DNA of 64,000 bases from Halobellus sp. MBLA0158 (GCF_041477585.1 NZ_JBGNYA010000001.1:1674001-1738000); one strand, 5' to 3'. Shown: positions 34,480 through 42,680, counted from the stretch's first letter. Translations and numbers: made by a program. The notes: generated by a model from the letters alone, not told the origin.

Positions 34480-35595
34480 ATGCACGAACACACCCTACTC
34501 GTCACCTCGACCGCAGAAAGCACCGGCAAGACCGCAATCACCCTCGCGCTCGGCCGCCTGGCACAGGCGCGCGAGAAGCGCGTCGGCTATATGAAGCCGA
34601 AGGGGACCCGGCTCCAGTCGAACGTCGGCAAGACCCTCGACGAGGACCCGATGCTCGCGCGGGAGCTCCTGGGACTCGATAGCGAGATGCACCAGATGGA
34701 GCCGATCGTCTACTCGCCGACGTTCATCGACGGCGCGATCCGGGGACAGGAAGACCCCGACGAACTCGGCGCCATCGTCGCAGAGCGCTTCGCGGAGCTG
34801 GCCGCCGACACCGACCTGATGCTCGTCGAGGGCGGCGGAAGCTGGACCACGGGCGGCATCGTCGACCTGACCGACCCCGAGGTCGCCGACCGGCTCGACG
34901 CCGAGGTCCTGCTCGTCGCGGAGTACGAGCAGGCCGGCGACCTCGACGACGTCCTCGCGGCCGCGGACGCCTTCGGCGACCGACTCGCGGGCGTGCTGTT
35001 CAACCGCGTGGCCGACGCCGCCTTCGACGAACTCGAACAGGAGGGCGTCCCGTTCCTCGAAGGCCGGGGCATCCCCGTCGTCGGCGTCGTCTCCCGCGAG
35101 CGGGAACTGGCGGGCGTGACCGTCGACGCGCTGGCGGCGGAACTCGGCGCCGACGACCTCGTCTCCGGCGACCGCGACGCCTACGTCGAGCGGTTCCTCG
35201 TGGGCGCGATGGGCGGCGACGCCGCGCTGCGGTACTTCCGCCGGACGAAGAACGCCGCGGTCATCACCGGCGGCGACCGCTCGGAGATCGTCACCGCCGC
35301 GCTCGAAGCCCCGGGCGTCAACGCGATCATCCTCACCGGCGGCCACCGCCCGACGCCCGCCGTGCTCGGCAAGGCCGAGGAGAAGGGCGTGCCCGTGATG
35401 CTCGTCACCGGCGACACGCTTTCGGTCGTGGACCGCGCGGAGGCAGTCGTCAACACCGGCCGCGCCCGCGACGCCGAGACGATCGATCGGATGAGCGAAC
35501 TCCTCAACGACCACGCGGACGTCGAGTCGCTCATCGGCGGAACCGGGGACGAACCCGACACGGAGGGCGACGCTGGAGACGACGCGGGCGCGTAG
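34480..35595 (+). CDS. Phosphotransacetylase-like protein: BioD-type P-loop plus DRTGG domain
   Basis: A 371-residue protein. The N-terminal half is a dethiobiotin-synthetase-like P-loop domain (STAESTGKTAITLAL, Walker A-like; LVEGGGSWTTGG). The C-terminal half is a DRTGG domain (about residues 210-320: SRERELAGVTVDALAAEL, then RRTKNAAVITGGDRSEIV with GGDR in place of DRTGG). The same two domains form the N-terminus of long bacterial Pta. There is no phosphotransacetylase catalytic domain. Being cotranscribed with acd, it is a likely regulator or partner of acetyl-CoA metabolism (inference). Confidence 0.88.
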   Translation: MHEHTLLVTSTAESTGKTAITLALGRLAQAREKRVGYMKPKGTRLQSNVGKTLDEDPMLARELLGLDSEMHQMEPIVYSPTFIDGAIRGQEDPDELGAIVAERFAELAADTDLMLVEGGGSWTTGGIVDLTDPEVADRLDAEVLLVAEYEQAGDLDDVLAAADAFGDRLAGVLFNRVADAAFDELEQEGVPFLEGRGIPVVGVVSRERELAGVTVDALAAELGADDLVSGDRDAYVERFLVGAMGGDAALRYFRRTKNAAVITGGDRSEIVTAALEAPGVNAIILTGGHRPTPAVLGKAEEKGVPVMLVTGDTLSVVDRAEAVVNTGRARDAETIDRMSELLNDHADVESLIGGTGDEPDTEGDAGDDAGA

Positions 35596-35766
35596 CCGTC
35601 GACGGGCTCGAATCTCGCTCCGTTCGCAGCTTCTGTACCATCGAGAGTGAATCGATAGACAGCGGCGCCTACGCCGCCAAAACTGCCCTCTCACGTCGGT
35701 CAGAACCCCGATGCCGACGCCGCGTAACAGGTCATTAACTAATACCGTAGCGTCAGACACTGGGGT

Positions 35767-35943
35767 ATGGACTTTGACTGGCCGACGTACTTCGAGTGTG
35801 CCGCCTGCGACGCTGAAATCCCGGCCGATGCGGTCCAGTACGACGATCTGGGCTACCCCGAGTGTCCGGAGTGCGGTGCGCGCACCGGACCGCTCGCGCG
35901 TCTCGAAGCCGTCGAGACGATCGAGCGCGGGCTGGCGGACTGA
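35767..35943 (+). CDS. Small zinc-ribbon protein
   Basis: A 58-residue protein with two CxxC knuckles (CAAC at residues 11-14, CPEC at about 34-37), enough for one tetrahedral zinc site. The N-terminus is MDFDWPTYFECAACDAEIP, the tail a short helix EAVETIERGLAD. Such tiny ribbon proteins are common in Halobacteria and often unannotated. There is no further clue to function. GC-rich codon use and a clean start 11 nt after a TAATACCG-type AT patch support it. Confidence 0.75.
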   Translation: MDFDWPTYFECAACDAEIPADAVQYDDLGYPECPECGARTGPLARLEAVETIERGLAD

Positions 35944-36054
35944 GATCCCGTCTGGCGCCGGTCCGCAGTAGACCCACGATCGATCTGTGAGTCGGACTGA
36001 CGCTTTCGTCTACCGACCCGGAAGATACAGGCCCGCGACCCGCGAGGAGTGACT

Positions 36055-36303
36055 ATGGACTGGTCGCGCACGCGCGAGGAGGCGGGGTTCGTCGAGTGGA
36101 CGCGCACGGACGGGTACGTGACGATCCGGCGGCGACGTCGCCCCGACGGTGACTGGGTGGTCCGGCTCGATCGGCTCTATCAGGCCCCGGAAGGAAGCGC
36201 CTACCGCCGGGAACGCGTCGACGACGAGGAAAGAGCCGAAGCGCTCGTCGAGACGTGGAAAGCGGAAGCCGAGCCCGACGCGGATGCCGGCTCGCGGGAC
36301 TGA
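36055..36303 (+). CDS. Small conserved haloarchaeal protein
   Basis: An 82-residue soluble protein: MDWSRTREEAGFVEWTRTD, a basic patch RRRRR at about residues 24-28, a strand DWVVRLDRLYQAPEG, then an acidic helix. It may bind nucleic acid through the basic strand, but no family function is known to me. ATG 36055 is preferred over GTG 36049. It is convergent with the CBS-ParB gene. Confidence 0.7.
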   Translation: MDWSRTREEAGFVEWTRTDGYVTIRRRRRPDGDWVVRLDRLYQAPEGSAYRRERVDDEERAEALVETWKAEAEPDADAGSRD

Positions 36304-36318
36304 CGGGAACGTCGGTCG

Positions 36319-37104
36319 CTACTCCTGGAGGCGCTGGGTGGTCTCGATCAGCGGATGTCTGCCGTAGTCGGCGATCTCGATGTCGCTGATCGACGAGAGG
36401 CCCTCCTTGTCGGCGGTGCGTTGCATCCCGAGTTCGACCTTCTCGTCGAGGACGATGACCGAGGCGTCCATCTCCTCGATCCCCAGTTGGTAGGCGGCCA
36501 TCACCCGGTGGTGTCCGTCGGCCAGCAGCAGGTCGCCGCCATTGTCGATGACGACGAGCGGCTCCGCGAGCCCGCGTTCGAGCTCGTACTGGCGGCCTTC
36601 GAGTTCGTCGGCGTAGACGCGGGCCTGCGTCGGCGTGAGGTCGTCGAGCCTGACCGTCCGCGACTCCTGGTGGACCGTGATCTCGTGGATCTGTTCGAGG
36701 GTCCGCATCAGCTTGCCGACCTTCTCGGGGGTGGCGCGCTCGATCTGCGAGCGGACGACGTCCGTGTTCGAGATGATCCCGACGAGGTTGTCGGCGTCGT
36801 CGACGACGGGCAGCTTCTGGATCCCAGAGCGCAACATCACGCGCGCGGCGTCGATCATATCCATCTCCGGGTCGGCGACGATGATGTCCTCTGTCATCAC
36901 CGTGAAGATGGGGTCCTCGTCGCCGACCAAGAGCAGGTCCCTGGCGGTGACAAAGCCCTCGACTTTCCGCCCCTCCGAGACGGGAAACCCGTTGTGCCCC
37001 TCCGTCTCCTTGATCCGACGGGCGACGTCGGCGACGGTGTCCGACGGCGAGACCGTCTGTACCTCGCGCGTCATGTACTCCTTTACCTGCGGTCTCCCGC
37101 TCAT
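36319..37104 (-). CDS. CBS-pair protein fused to a ParB/SerK-like domain
   Basis: A 261-residue protein. Two CBS repeats at about residues 7-62 and 67-122 form a Bateman module that binds adenine nucleotides. Residues about 145-225 form a ParB/sulfiredoxin-fold domain with the active-site-like motif LLLADGHHRVMAA (DGHHR at 196-200). There is no ParB DNA-binding HTH, so chromosome partition is unlikely. The same fold includes the ADP-dependent free-serine kinase SerK of Thermococcales. A nucleotide-sensing kinase is therefore a fair guess, unproven. Confidence 0.85.
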   Translation of the reverse strand: MSGRPQVKEYMTREVQTVSPSDTVADVARRIKETEGHNGFPVSEGRKVEGFVTARDLLLVGDEDPIFTVMTEDIIVADPEMDMIDAARVMLRSGIQKLPVVDDADNLVGIISNTDVVRSQIERATPEKVGKLMRTLEQIHEITVHQESRTVRLDDLTPTQARVYADELEGRQYELERGLAEPLVVIDNGGDLLLADGHHRVMAAYQLGIEEMDASVIVLDEKVELGMQRTADKEGLSSISDIEIADYGRHPLIETTQRLQE

Positions 37105-37189
37105 CGTGAGCCGATACGCGGCGCCCGTGCAAAAGCGTCCCGACCGTGGAGAAAATAACAGTGAACAGCGCGGCCGAACGGGCGTCGGC

Positions 37190-38677
37190 TCACTCCGGGT
37201 CCTCGTCCCGATCCCACGCGCCGAAGGGATACTCCGCGGACCAGCCGGCGTCGCCCTCGCCGATCCCCAGGAGCGTCGTCGCGTCGTCCAGGGTCTCGAA
37301 CAGGCGACTCGCGATCACGTCGGTGACGATCCGTTCGAGATCCGCCGCCGAGTCCTCGTCGCTCTCGGCGAGGATCCCGAGCGGGACCTGCGCGCCGGCC
37401 ATATCCGCGTGCCCGCCCGCGCTGCCGATGGCGTCGAACGCGTCCCGGAGCGTCTCGCCGAGGTCGACGTCGGTCCCGCGGGCGCGGCCCGAGACGTAGA
37501 CGGTGCCGTCCTTGAAGCCGTAGATGACGGCGATCCGGATTCCCTCCATGTTCAGCAGGCGATCGGCCGCCTGCGCGAGGGCGTCCCGGTCGGAGATCGC
37601 GCCGACGTTCGACGCGAGGGCGTCGCCGCGGACGTCGCGGTTGCGGATCGCGCGAGCCAGCGTCTCCAGCACCGCAGAGGTCATACTCGGCGACTCGACG
37701 CGGTCCAAAAGCGAGAGGTCCGCGTGCGAGAGGAGCCACGCGGCCGCGCCGAAGTCGGCCGGCGAGACCTCCCGCGAGAAGTCGTTGGTGTCGACCCGGA
37801 TCCCGAAGAGGAGCGCGGTCGCCAGCGACTCGTCGGGGTCGATCCCCGCCCGTCGGAGGTAGTCCGTCACGAGGGTACTCGTCGCACCGATATCGCGTCT
37901 GAGGTCGATGAAGTGCGCCTCGACGGGGGCCCGCGGCGGATGGTGATCGACGACGACGTCGACGGTCGTGTCCTCGGGGAGGCCGTCGTTGACGCCGGGG
38001 CGGGAGTGGTCGACGAGCGCGACGCCGGCGTACTCATCGAGTTCCGAGCCGGATTCCAGTTCGACGAGATCCAATCCGAGGAGGTTCACGAGCGCGCGGT
38101 TCTCCTGGTGGGAGATGTCGCCGAAGTAGCACGCGTCGGCGGGGACATCGAGCGTGGCGGCGATCCGCGCCACCGCGAGCGCGCTCGCGATGGCGTCGGG
38201 GTCGGGGTTGTCGTGCATCACGACCGCCAGCCGGCCGTCGATCCGACGCAGCGTCGCGAACAGGCGTTGCAGTTGTTCGGCGCCGGGGCCGACCGCCAGC
38301 TCCTGAACGCGGTCGACGAGCGTCTCCCGGACGTCGACGACGCGGTCGGCGGCCGAATCGAGGCGGTCTCGCGTGGTCGGATCCGCCGACGTGCTCGCCA
38401 GGCCGACGATCTGCGCGTCGGGATACGCCGCCCGCGCCCGCTCGGCCGCTGCGGCGTTCGCCGCGTCGTCGTCGCTGGCGACGTAGACGAGGTCTGCTCG
38501 CGGCGGCAGCGCGTCGTCGTCGATACTGGTGTGCTCGACTGACACACCGCTCCCGATGCCGTCCGGGACTGTCTCGTTCTCGCCAGCGACGATCGTCAAC
38601 TCCCCGGGCCAGGAGGCGAGGCGCTCGACGGTCTCGCGTGCGATCGATCCGCACCCGAGGACCAGCCGCCGTTGCAT
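37190..38677 (-). CDS. TrkA-N/RCK-N plus DHH-DHHA1 phosphoesterase
   Basis: A 495-residue protein. Residues 1-115 are a Rossmann TrkA-N domain (RRLVLGCGSIARETVERLA; VYVASDDDAANAAAAE). The DHH domain follows (MHDNPDPDAIASALAVARI, VDHSRPG, VVVDHHPPR) with Mn-binding Asp/His residues. DHHA1 ends with GSAGGHADMAGAQVP. It cleaves phosphodiester bonds in small nucleotides, such as nanoRNA, pAp or c-di-AMP. RCK-N-DHH-DHHA1 architecture has been linked to c-di-AMP turnover in euryarchaea, which fits a ligand-sensing N-domain. ATG 38677 matches the domain start. Confidence 0.88.
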   Translation of the reverse strand: MQRRLVLGCGSIARETVERLASWPGELTIVAGENETVPDGIGSGVSVEHTSIDDDALPPRADLVYVASDDDAANAAAAERARAAYPDAQIVGLASTSADPTTRDRLDSAADRVVDVRETLVDRVQELAVGPGAEQLQRLFATLRRIDGRLAVVMHDNPDPDAIASALAVARIAATLDVPADACYFGDISHQENRALVNLLGLDLVELESGSELDEYAGVALVDHSRPGVNDGLPEDTTVDVVVDHHPPRAPVEAHFIDLRRDIGATSTLVTDYLRRAGIDPDESLATALLFGIRVDTNDFSREVSPADFGAAAWLLSHADLSLLDRVESPSMTSAVLETLARAIRNRDVRGDALASNVGAISDRDALAQAADRLLNMEGIRIAVIYGFKDGTVYVSGRARGTDVDLGETLRDAFDAIGSAGGHADMAGAQVPLGILAESDEDSAADLERIVTDVIASRLFETLDDATTLLGIGEGDAGWSAEYPFGAWDRDEDPE

Positions 38678-38710
38678 ACGCGGACGTCCGGACGCGGGCG
38701 CTAAAAACAC

Positions 38711-38782
38711 CCCACCTTTTTGCTGACTCGGGTGCGCCTCCGGCGCACCGCTCGTTGCAAAAAGCTGGACCAAAAAACGTCC
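38711..38782. repeat. Left 72-bp inverted repeat (IR-L) with hairpin
   Basis: Starting CCCACCTTTTTGCTG and ending AAAAAACGTCC, this aligns end to end with the reverse complement of 39565-39637. In its centre GGTGCGCC (38731-38738) pairs with GGCGCACC (38742-38749) around loop TCC. Flanking CTTTTTGC and TTGCAAAAAG can also pair, extending the stem. It lies upstream of the DHH gene start. A second hairpin, CGCCGCC-TTC-GGCGGCG, follows at 38787-38803. Confidence 0.85.
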
Positions 38783-38852
38783 GACTCGCCGCCTTCGGCG
38801 GCGTCGTCGGTGAACCGCTCGCTCCGCTCGCGGACCCAGTTTCGACAAAGCA

Positions 38853-38860
38853 TTTACATA
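38853..38860 (+). promoter_or_regulatory. TATA box of the lipoprotein gene
   Basis: TTTACATA lies 28 nt before ATG 38881, after an A-rich GACAAAG that could be the BRE. The distance implies a leaderless mRNA. The box sits between the left repeat and the gene, so the unit carries its own promoter. Confidence 0.6.
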
Positions 38861-38880
38861 TTTCGCGGGGACTACTCCGT

Positions 38881-39468
38881 ATGCCTCTCCTCAAACGACG
38901 TCAGCTCCTCAATGTCGGTGCTACTCTGGGCTCGACAGCACTTGTGGGATGCACAGCGGTTCGTTATGATGCTTCTAGCACGGCTACAAAAGCCTCTGGA
39001 GAGTCTCCACCAGTTCGTGGAGACGCTGAGCCGATCGAAATCGAACAGACGTTCTCCAGCGAGACGTACACGTATCTTTCCAGTAATGATACAGTGAAAT
39101 ATCCCAAATCCCGTTCTGGTGAAGAGGGTGGCAGATACGGCTCCCGTCCATTCGCAGACTGGGCGTACACGAAGGGTGCGTCAGTAAGCGCGAGCGCAGT
39201 ATCGGATCGCCTTCAAGAGCGAGTCTCCGCGGAAGATGCGCTCTCTGTTGGGACATCGTCACAACCCAACGACGGCAGTCGTGTGATGATCAGATTAGAG
39301 ACGACCACGAACAGAAGTGGGGACGTACTCACAGAGCCGTCGGTCTCACAACCGTCCGTTGTTGATGTGACGCCCTCAAGTGTCACAGCTACGGTTCTCC
39401 TCGCCCACCAAGAAGCCGTCAATACCTACCCGGTCTATGTGACGCAATTGACTCGGCAACAAGTGTAG
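38881..39468 (+). CDS. Tat-exported lipoprotein of unknown function
   Basis: A 195-residue protein. A Tat-like signal (LLKRRQLLNVG, residues 3-13) leads to lipobox LVGC with Cys24. A Ser/Thr/Glu-rich linker follows, then a mixed beta-rich body without a motif I know (EQTFSSETYTYLSSNDT; RVMIRLETTTNRSGD; VTATVLLAHQEAVNTYPVYVTQL). Codon use differs sharply from neighbours, with many A/T-ending codons such as AAA, TCT and GAT, and the gene contains a CTAG, a tetramer usually rare in haloarchaeal DNA. Both point to recent transfer. It is bounded by inverted repeats at 38711-38782 and 39565-39637. Confidence 0.8.
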   Translation: MPLLKRRQLLNVGATLGSTALVGCTAVRYDASSTATKASGESPPVRGDAEPIEIEQTFSSETYTYLSSNDTVKYPKSRSGEEGGRYGSRPFADWAYTKGASVSASAVSDRLQERVSAEDALSVGTSSQPNDGSRVMIRLETTTNRSGDVLTEPSVSQPSVVDVTPSSVTATVLLAHQEAVNTYPVYVTQLTRQQV

Positions 39469-39564
39469 TGCGATATCCCTGCCAAGGCTATTCAGAAAAT
39501 CACCTCAGCAACGGCAGTAAGGAAGAGAACAGCGTATGTCAGCAAATATATAAATCCACAAATT

Positions 39565-39637
39565 GGACGCTTTTTCGTCCAGCTTTTTGCAAGGGAGCGG
39601 TCGCGCAAAGCGCGACCCGACGCAGCAAAAAGGTGGG
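39565..39637. repeat. Right 73-bp inverted repeat (IR-R) with hairpin; also 3' end of nuo operon
   Basis: This is the reverse complement partner of 38711-38782. The outer 15 bases, the TTGCAAAAAGCTGGAC block and the CGTCC end are conserved. Its central stem is GGTCGCGC (39599-39606) with GCGCGACC (39610-39617) around AAA, so four base pairs of the stem are swapped yet still pair. On the minus strand it starts two bases after the nuoN stop and contains TTTTT, so it may also terminate the nuo transcript. The 39469-39564 stretch holds no gene that I can see. Confidence 0.85.
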
Positions 39638-39639
39638 TT

Positions 39640-41154
39640 CTAGAACAGCGCCGCAGCGACCGACTGCGCGGTCTCGATGACCGGGCCGAAGCCGGGCAGC
39701 AGGAGCAGCGTCCCGATCCCGGCGAACAGCACCGCGGCGTAGAGGCCGACCGGACGGCTTCCGATCTCGAAGTCGCCCGCCGGCTCTTCGATCCACATCG
39801 CCTTCACGACGCGGCTGTAGTAGAACAGCGACAGCGCGCTGTTGATCGCGCCGACGGCGGCGAGCCACCAGAACCCGGCCTCGATGGCCGAGTAGAAGAG
39901 GGCGTACTTCGAGAGGAAGCCCCCGAACGGCGGCAGGCCCGCGAGGCTGAACATGAACACCGTCATCGCCACGGCGGCGACCGGTGCGGCCGACGCGAGG
40001 CCGTTGTAGTCCTCGAAGGTGCGGCCGACGCCCCAGTGTTCGACCAGGGCGATGAACAGGAACGCGCCCGTGTTCATAAAGCCGTAGACGAGCAGGTGGG
40101 CCATCGACGCCCCCAGGACGTCACCGTTGGGACCGCCCGCCGACAGCGCCGCGAGGCCGATGAGCGCGTAGCCCGCGTGTCCGATCGAGGAGTACGCGAG
40201 CATCCGCTTTACTTTCTCCTGGGTGGCCGCGGCGAAGTTCCCGAGCGTCATCGTGACGACCGCGAGCACCTGGAACGCGAGCACCCAGTCGACGCCCGCC
40301 GGGATCGCTCCCAGCGGGAAGGCCTCGACGAAGACGCGGAACGCGACCGCGAAGCCGGCGGCCTTCGACGCCGACGAGAGGAAGCCCGAGATCGGCGCGG
40401 GCGCGCCCTCGTAGGCCTCCGGCGCCCAGAAGTGGAACGGCACGGAGGCGGTCTTGAACGCGAACCCGCCGACGATCATCAGGACGCCGATACCGAGGAC
40501 CCCGACCATCTCCGAGCCCTCGACTGCGCTCGCGACGTCGCCGAAGATCATCGAGCCGGAGGTGGCGTACACCAGGCTGATCCCGAAGGCGAACACGGCC
40601 GACGACACCGCCCCGATCAGGAAGTACTTGAGCCCGGCCTCGACGCTCCCCTTGTCCTCTTTGAGGTACGCGACGAGCGCGTAGGAGGGGATCGACGCGA
40701 GCTCCAGGCTCACGAACGCGGTCGCGAGCGAGTTCGCCATCGCCATCAGGGTCATCCCCGTGGCGGCGAACAGCACGAGGGCGTAGAACTCCGCCCGGTG
40801 GCGCTGCTCGCGGAGGTAGTCGTAAGACGCGACGACCACCATCGCGGTGACGATCGTGAAGATGAGCGTGAAGAACAGGCTCATCCCGTCGACGACCAGG
40901 GCGTCGCCGTACAGCGTGATCTCGCCGCCGGTCCGCGTCTGACCGGTGCCGGCGACGAGGAACCACGCCGTGACGCCGAAGGCGAGCAGCGAACCGACCG
41001 CCGAGGTGACGGCCAGGACCGTGTTGCTGGTCTCGTCGGGCCACAGCATATCGATGCCGAGCAGGACCAGCCCGGTCACGCCGAGCAGGATCGTGGGCGC
41101 GAGCGCGGACCACATCGGAGTGCCCGCGTCCGCGGACTGGAGGAGGAGCGACAT
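39640..41154 (-). CDS. nuoN: NADH-quinone oxidoreductase subunit N
   Basis: A 504-residue antiporter-like membrane subunit with about fourteen helices. Typical blocks are LVAYLKEDKGSVEAGLKYFLIGAVSSAVFAFGIS, FWAPEAYEGAPAPISGFLSSASKAAGFA and KRMLAYSSIGHAGYALIG, with conserved Lys and Glu of the proton path. It is the last gene of the nuo operon. ATG 41154 overlaps the nuoM stop by one base; GTG 41157 would give a four-base overlap. Confidence 0.96.
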   Translation of the reverse strand: MSLLLQSADAGTPMWSALAPTILLGVTGLVLLGIDMLWPDETSNTVLAVTSAVGSLLAFGVTAWFLVAGTGQTRTGGEITLYGDALVVDGMSLFFTLIFTIVTAMVVVASYDYLREQRHRAEFYALVLFAATGMTLMAMANSLATAFVSLELASIPSYALVAYLKEDKGSVEAGLKYFLIGAVSSAVFAFGISLVYATSGSMIFGDVASAVEGSEMVGVLGIGVLMIVGGFAFKTASVPFHFWAPEAYEGAPAPISGFLSSASKAAGFAVAFRVFVEAFPLGAIPAGVDWVLAFQVLAVVTMTLGNFAAATQEKVKRMLAYSSIGHAGYALIGLAALSAGGPNGDVLGASMAHLLVYGFMNTGAFLFIALVEHWGVGRTFEDYNGLASAAPVAAVAMTVFMFSLAGLPPFGGFLSKYALFYSAIEAGFWWLAAVGAINSALSLFYYSRVVKAMWIEEPAGDFEIGSRPVGLYAAVLFAGIGTLLLLPGFGPVIETAQSVAAALF

Positions 41155-42680
41155 CACAGCCCACCTCCCGTCAGGATCGGATTAACAGCGTCTTGGATCA
41201 TCCCGAAGAAGAGGTCGGGGGCGACCCCGAGGACGATGACCAAGAGCAGGAGGACGGCCAGCGGCGCGACGTCGTGGGTCGGCGCCTCCGTGATCTCGTA
41301 CTCGCCGTCGAAGCTGAACGGGCCGAACAGCGTCCGCTGCATCGCGAAGAGCAGGTAGCCCGCGACGATCACGATGCCGAACATCGCCGCCCCGGTGAAG
41401 AGCGGCATCGCCGAGTGGACCGTGGAGGCGAACGAGCCCTTGAAGATGAAGAACTCGCCCGCGAAGCCAGCCATCAGCGGCAGGCCCATATAGCCGAACG
41501 CGCCGGCGACGAAGATGCCGGCGGTGACCGGCATCCGGTCGGCGATGCCGGACATATCGCCCACCATCCGGGTGTGGGTCGTGTTGTAGATCACGCCGAC
41601 CGCCATAAACATCAGCCCCGAGATGAGGCCGTGGGCGATCATCTGGAACGTCGCGCCGCCGACCCCGTAGGTCGTGTACGCGACGAGCCCGAGGATGACG
41701 TAGCCCATCGAGGACACAGACGAGTACGCGACGATGCGCTTGAGGTCCTGCTGGGCGAGCGCGAGCAGCGCGCCATAGATCACGCTGATCACGGCGATCC
41801 CCGCGATGGGGACGACGAGCGCGGTCGCGACGTCGGGCATCATCGTGAAGTTGAACCGCAGCAGGGCGTAGGTCCCCATCTTCAGGAGGACGCCAGCCAG
41901 CATCACGGACACCGGCGTCGGCGCCTCGACGTGGGCGTCCGGCAGCCAGGTGTGCAGCGGCGCGACGGGCACCTTCACCGCGAAGCCGAGGAACGTCGCC
42001 ACGAAGGCGACGGTCTTCAGCGTCGCGGCGTTCAGCCCCGCGAAGCCGCCGAGTTCGCCGGCCCGAAGCGCCTGGGCGATCTCCGGCAGCCGCATCGACG
42101 ACACCGAGTCGCCGAGGCCGAAGACCAGGGCGATGAACCCGATGAACATCACGAGCGACGCGATGTTCGTGTACACGAAGAACTTGATCGCGGCGTAGCG
42201 GCGATTGGGACCGCCCCAGACGCCGATGAGGAAGTACATCGGGACCAGCACGGCCTCCCAGAAGACGAACCACGCGAAGAAGTCCAAGGCGGTGAAGACG
42301 CCGAGGAGGTTCGCCTCCATAAAGAGCATCAGCCCGTAGAACTGGGACTGGCGCTCGGAGATCGGCGTCCACGCGCTGACGATCGCGAGCGTCGAGAGGA
42401 TCGTCGTGAGGACCAAGAGGGGAAGGCTGATGCCGTCGACGCCCACGAACCAGTGGAGGTCGAGGCCGCCGAGCGTCAGCCAGACGAAGTCGGTCTCGAA
42501 CGCGATCGAGCCGCCCAGCAGGGCGTTGCCGCTCGCGTCGTACTGTGCCCACATCCAGAGGCTCCCGAGGACCGGGAGCACGCTGAGTGCCGCCGCGAGT
42601 CGACCGGCGTACTCGTCGGGGGCGACGAACACGACCAGCGCGGCGAGGAACGTGACAGCGATGAGCGCTTCAATGATCAT
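41154..42680 (-). CDS. nuoM: NADH-quinone oxidoreductase subunit M
   Basis: A 508-residue antiporter-like proton channel subunit. Diagnostic blocks are FYGLMLFMEANLLGVFTALDFFAWFVFWEAVLVPMYFLIGVWGG, HTWLPDAHVEAPTPVSVMLAGVLLKMGTYALLRF and KRIVAYSSVSSMGYVILG. It is one of three large pump modules in the membrane arm. ATG 42680 overlaps the nuoL stop in an ATGA; the frame could also begin at GTG 42689. Confidence 0.96.
   Translation of the reverse strand: MIIEALIAVTFLAALVVFVAPDEYAGRLAAALSVLPVLGSLWMWAQYDASGNALLGGSIAFETDFVWLTLGGLDLHWFVGVDGISLPLLVLTTILSTLAIVSAWTPISERQSQFYGLMLFMEANLLGVFTALDFFAWFVFWEAVLVPMYFLIGVWGGPNRRYAAIKFFVYTNIASLVMFIGFIALVFGLGDSVSSMRLPEIAQALRAGELGGFAGLNAATLKTVAFVATFLGFAVKVPVAPLHTWLPDAHVEAPTPVSVMLAGVLLKMGTYALLRFNFTMMPDVATALVVPIAGIAVISVIYGALLALAQQDLKRIVAYSSVSSMGYVILGLVAYTTYGVGGATFQMIAHGLISGLMFMAVGVIYNTTHTRMVGDMSGIADRMPVTAGIFVAGAFGYMGLPLMAGFAGEFFIFKGSFASTVHSAMPLFTGAAMFGIVIVAGYLLFAMQRTLFGPFSFDGEYEITEAPTHDVAPLAVLLLLVIVLGVAPDLFFGMIQDAVNPILTGGGL

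Noticed and set aside
36319-37104. Chromosome partition protein ParB
   Set aside because: No HTH domain, no parA neighbour; CBS pair suggests a metabolic role.
38700-39645. Insertion sequence with transposase
   Set aside because: No transposase frame lies between the inverted repeats and no target duplication is seen, so it is not called an IS.
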